Assembly (NCBI GenBank): GCA_032622095.1
Contig: CP136063.1
Location: forward strand, 211,685,982-211,749,981
DNA: 64,000 nt
Source: Siphonodentalium dalli
Taxonomy: Eukaryota; Mollusca; Scaphopoda; Gadilida; Siphonodentaliidae
Reading direction: 5' to 3'
Under the pieces are notes generated by a model, which was not told where the DNA came from, did not search any database, and worked only from the letters and a program-made list of their open reading frames with translations. The position numbers and the translations under genes were made by a program. Within the stretch, counting starts at the first letter, position 1. The number at the start of each line of letters is the position of its first letter. Shown piece by piece: positions 63,878 to 64,000 of this stretch.

Positions 63878-64000
63878 TTGTTTGCTCATTTGCTCATTTT
63901 TATTGCTCATTTGCTCATTTTATTGCTCATTTTTTTGCTCATTTGCTCATTTATTTGCTCATTTGCTCATTTTTATTGCTCATTTGCTCATTTTCTTGCT
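63878..64000. repeat. (TTTGCTCA)-type array, right arm, cut by window end
   Basis: The inverted mirror of the 58143-58796 array begins here and continues past the window edge. Confidence 0.93.

Larger units (their letters stand above)
58674..64000. repeat. Giant inverted repeat: arms 58674-61312 and 61362-64000
   Basis: Every feature in the left arm has a mirror at position 122674 minus x in the right arm: ORF2 60104-60706 with 61968-62570, module B 59702-59959 with 62715-62972, and 58987-59187 with 63487-63687. No net indel occurs over 2.64 kb. Differences I could see are single bases, for example near 59852 (R/C change in a frame) and 60838 (H/R change in ORF1), plus three to four near the axis. 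The right arm is cut by the window edge, so the true arm length is unknown. Confidence 0.97.

Overview
This is a eukaryotic, AT-rich window with long introns and a very high load of non-autonomous DNA transposons. Two conserved animal genes can be read through their splice junctions, both on the + strand: the 3' part of UNC50 (Golgi membrane protein, last five coding exons, 2053-8653) and what looks like the complete UQCRC2 gene (core protein 2 of mitochondrial complex III, 14 coding exons, 19140-51290, 450 codons). The intron-rich gene structure, frequent TACATGTA words, and interspersed repeats with 'tatacccccg' heads and runs of tccgtccg point to a lophotrochozoan, most likely a mollusc. 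The lineage is an inference from repeat style, not proven.

Layout. 1-2052: UNC50 intron with small tandem repeats. 2053-8653: UNC50 exons, with a hAT-type element and several MITEs in the introns. 8654-18990: intergenic, almost entirely MITEs, foldback elements and repeat fragments. 18990-19139: promoter-like stretch with an overlapping CRE/E-box. 19140-51290: UQCRC2, whose introns hold three more hAT-like elements (two with perfect 8-bp target duplications, one of which keeps a transposase remnant), TTAA-flanked piggyBac-like MITEs, foldback elements, monomer arrays, and several minisatellites that sit exactly on splice junctions. 51291-57600: 3' UTR with a palindromic MITE, then more repeats, including a 1.7-kb tandem element at 53922-55623. 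57612-64000: a separate entity, described next.

The right end is the most unusual part. From at least 58674 to the window edge the sequence is one giant inverted repeat (axis sum 122674, no net indel over 2.6 kb per arm, only a few substitutions). Its centre (61313-61361) folds into two side-by-side hairpins between the arms, a T-shaped arrangement like that of hairpin-ended linear viral genomes. Each arm carries a compact divergent transcription unit: a TATA box, ORF1 (67 aa, C2H2 finger plus poly-Q), overlapping ORF2 (200 aa, C2H2 finger plus acidic region) and a polyadenylation signal 5 bases after the stop codon. Outside this are duplicated A/B modules and a (TGAGCAA)n-type array. I recognise no polymerase, integrase, capsid or transposase in the visible part. 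It may be the joined end of a virus-like or self-replicating element, a foldback transposon, or less likely an assembly foldback.

UNC50 and UQCRC2 are not functionally linked as far as known; they are simply neighbours in the same orientation. No tRNA, rRNA, CRISPR or prokaryotic feature was found.
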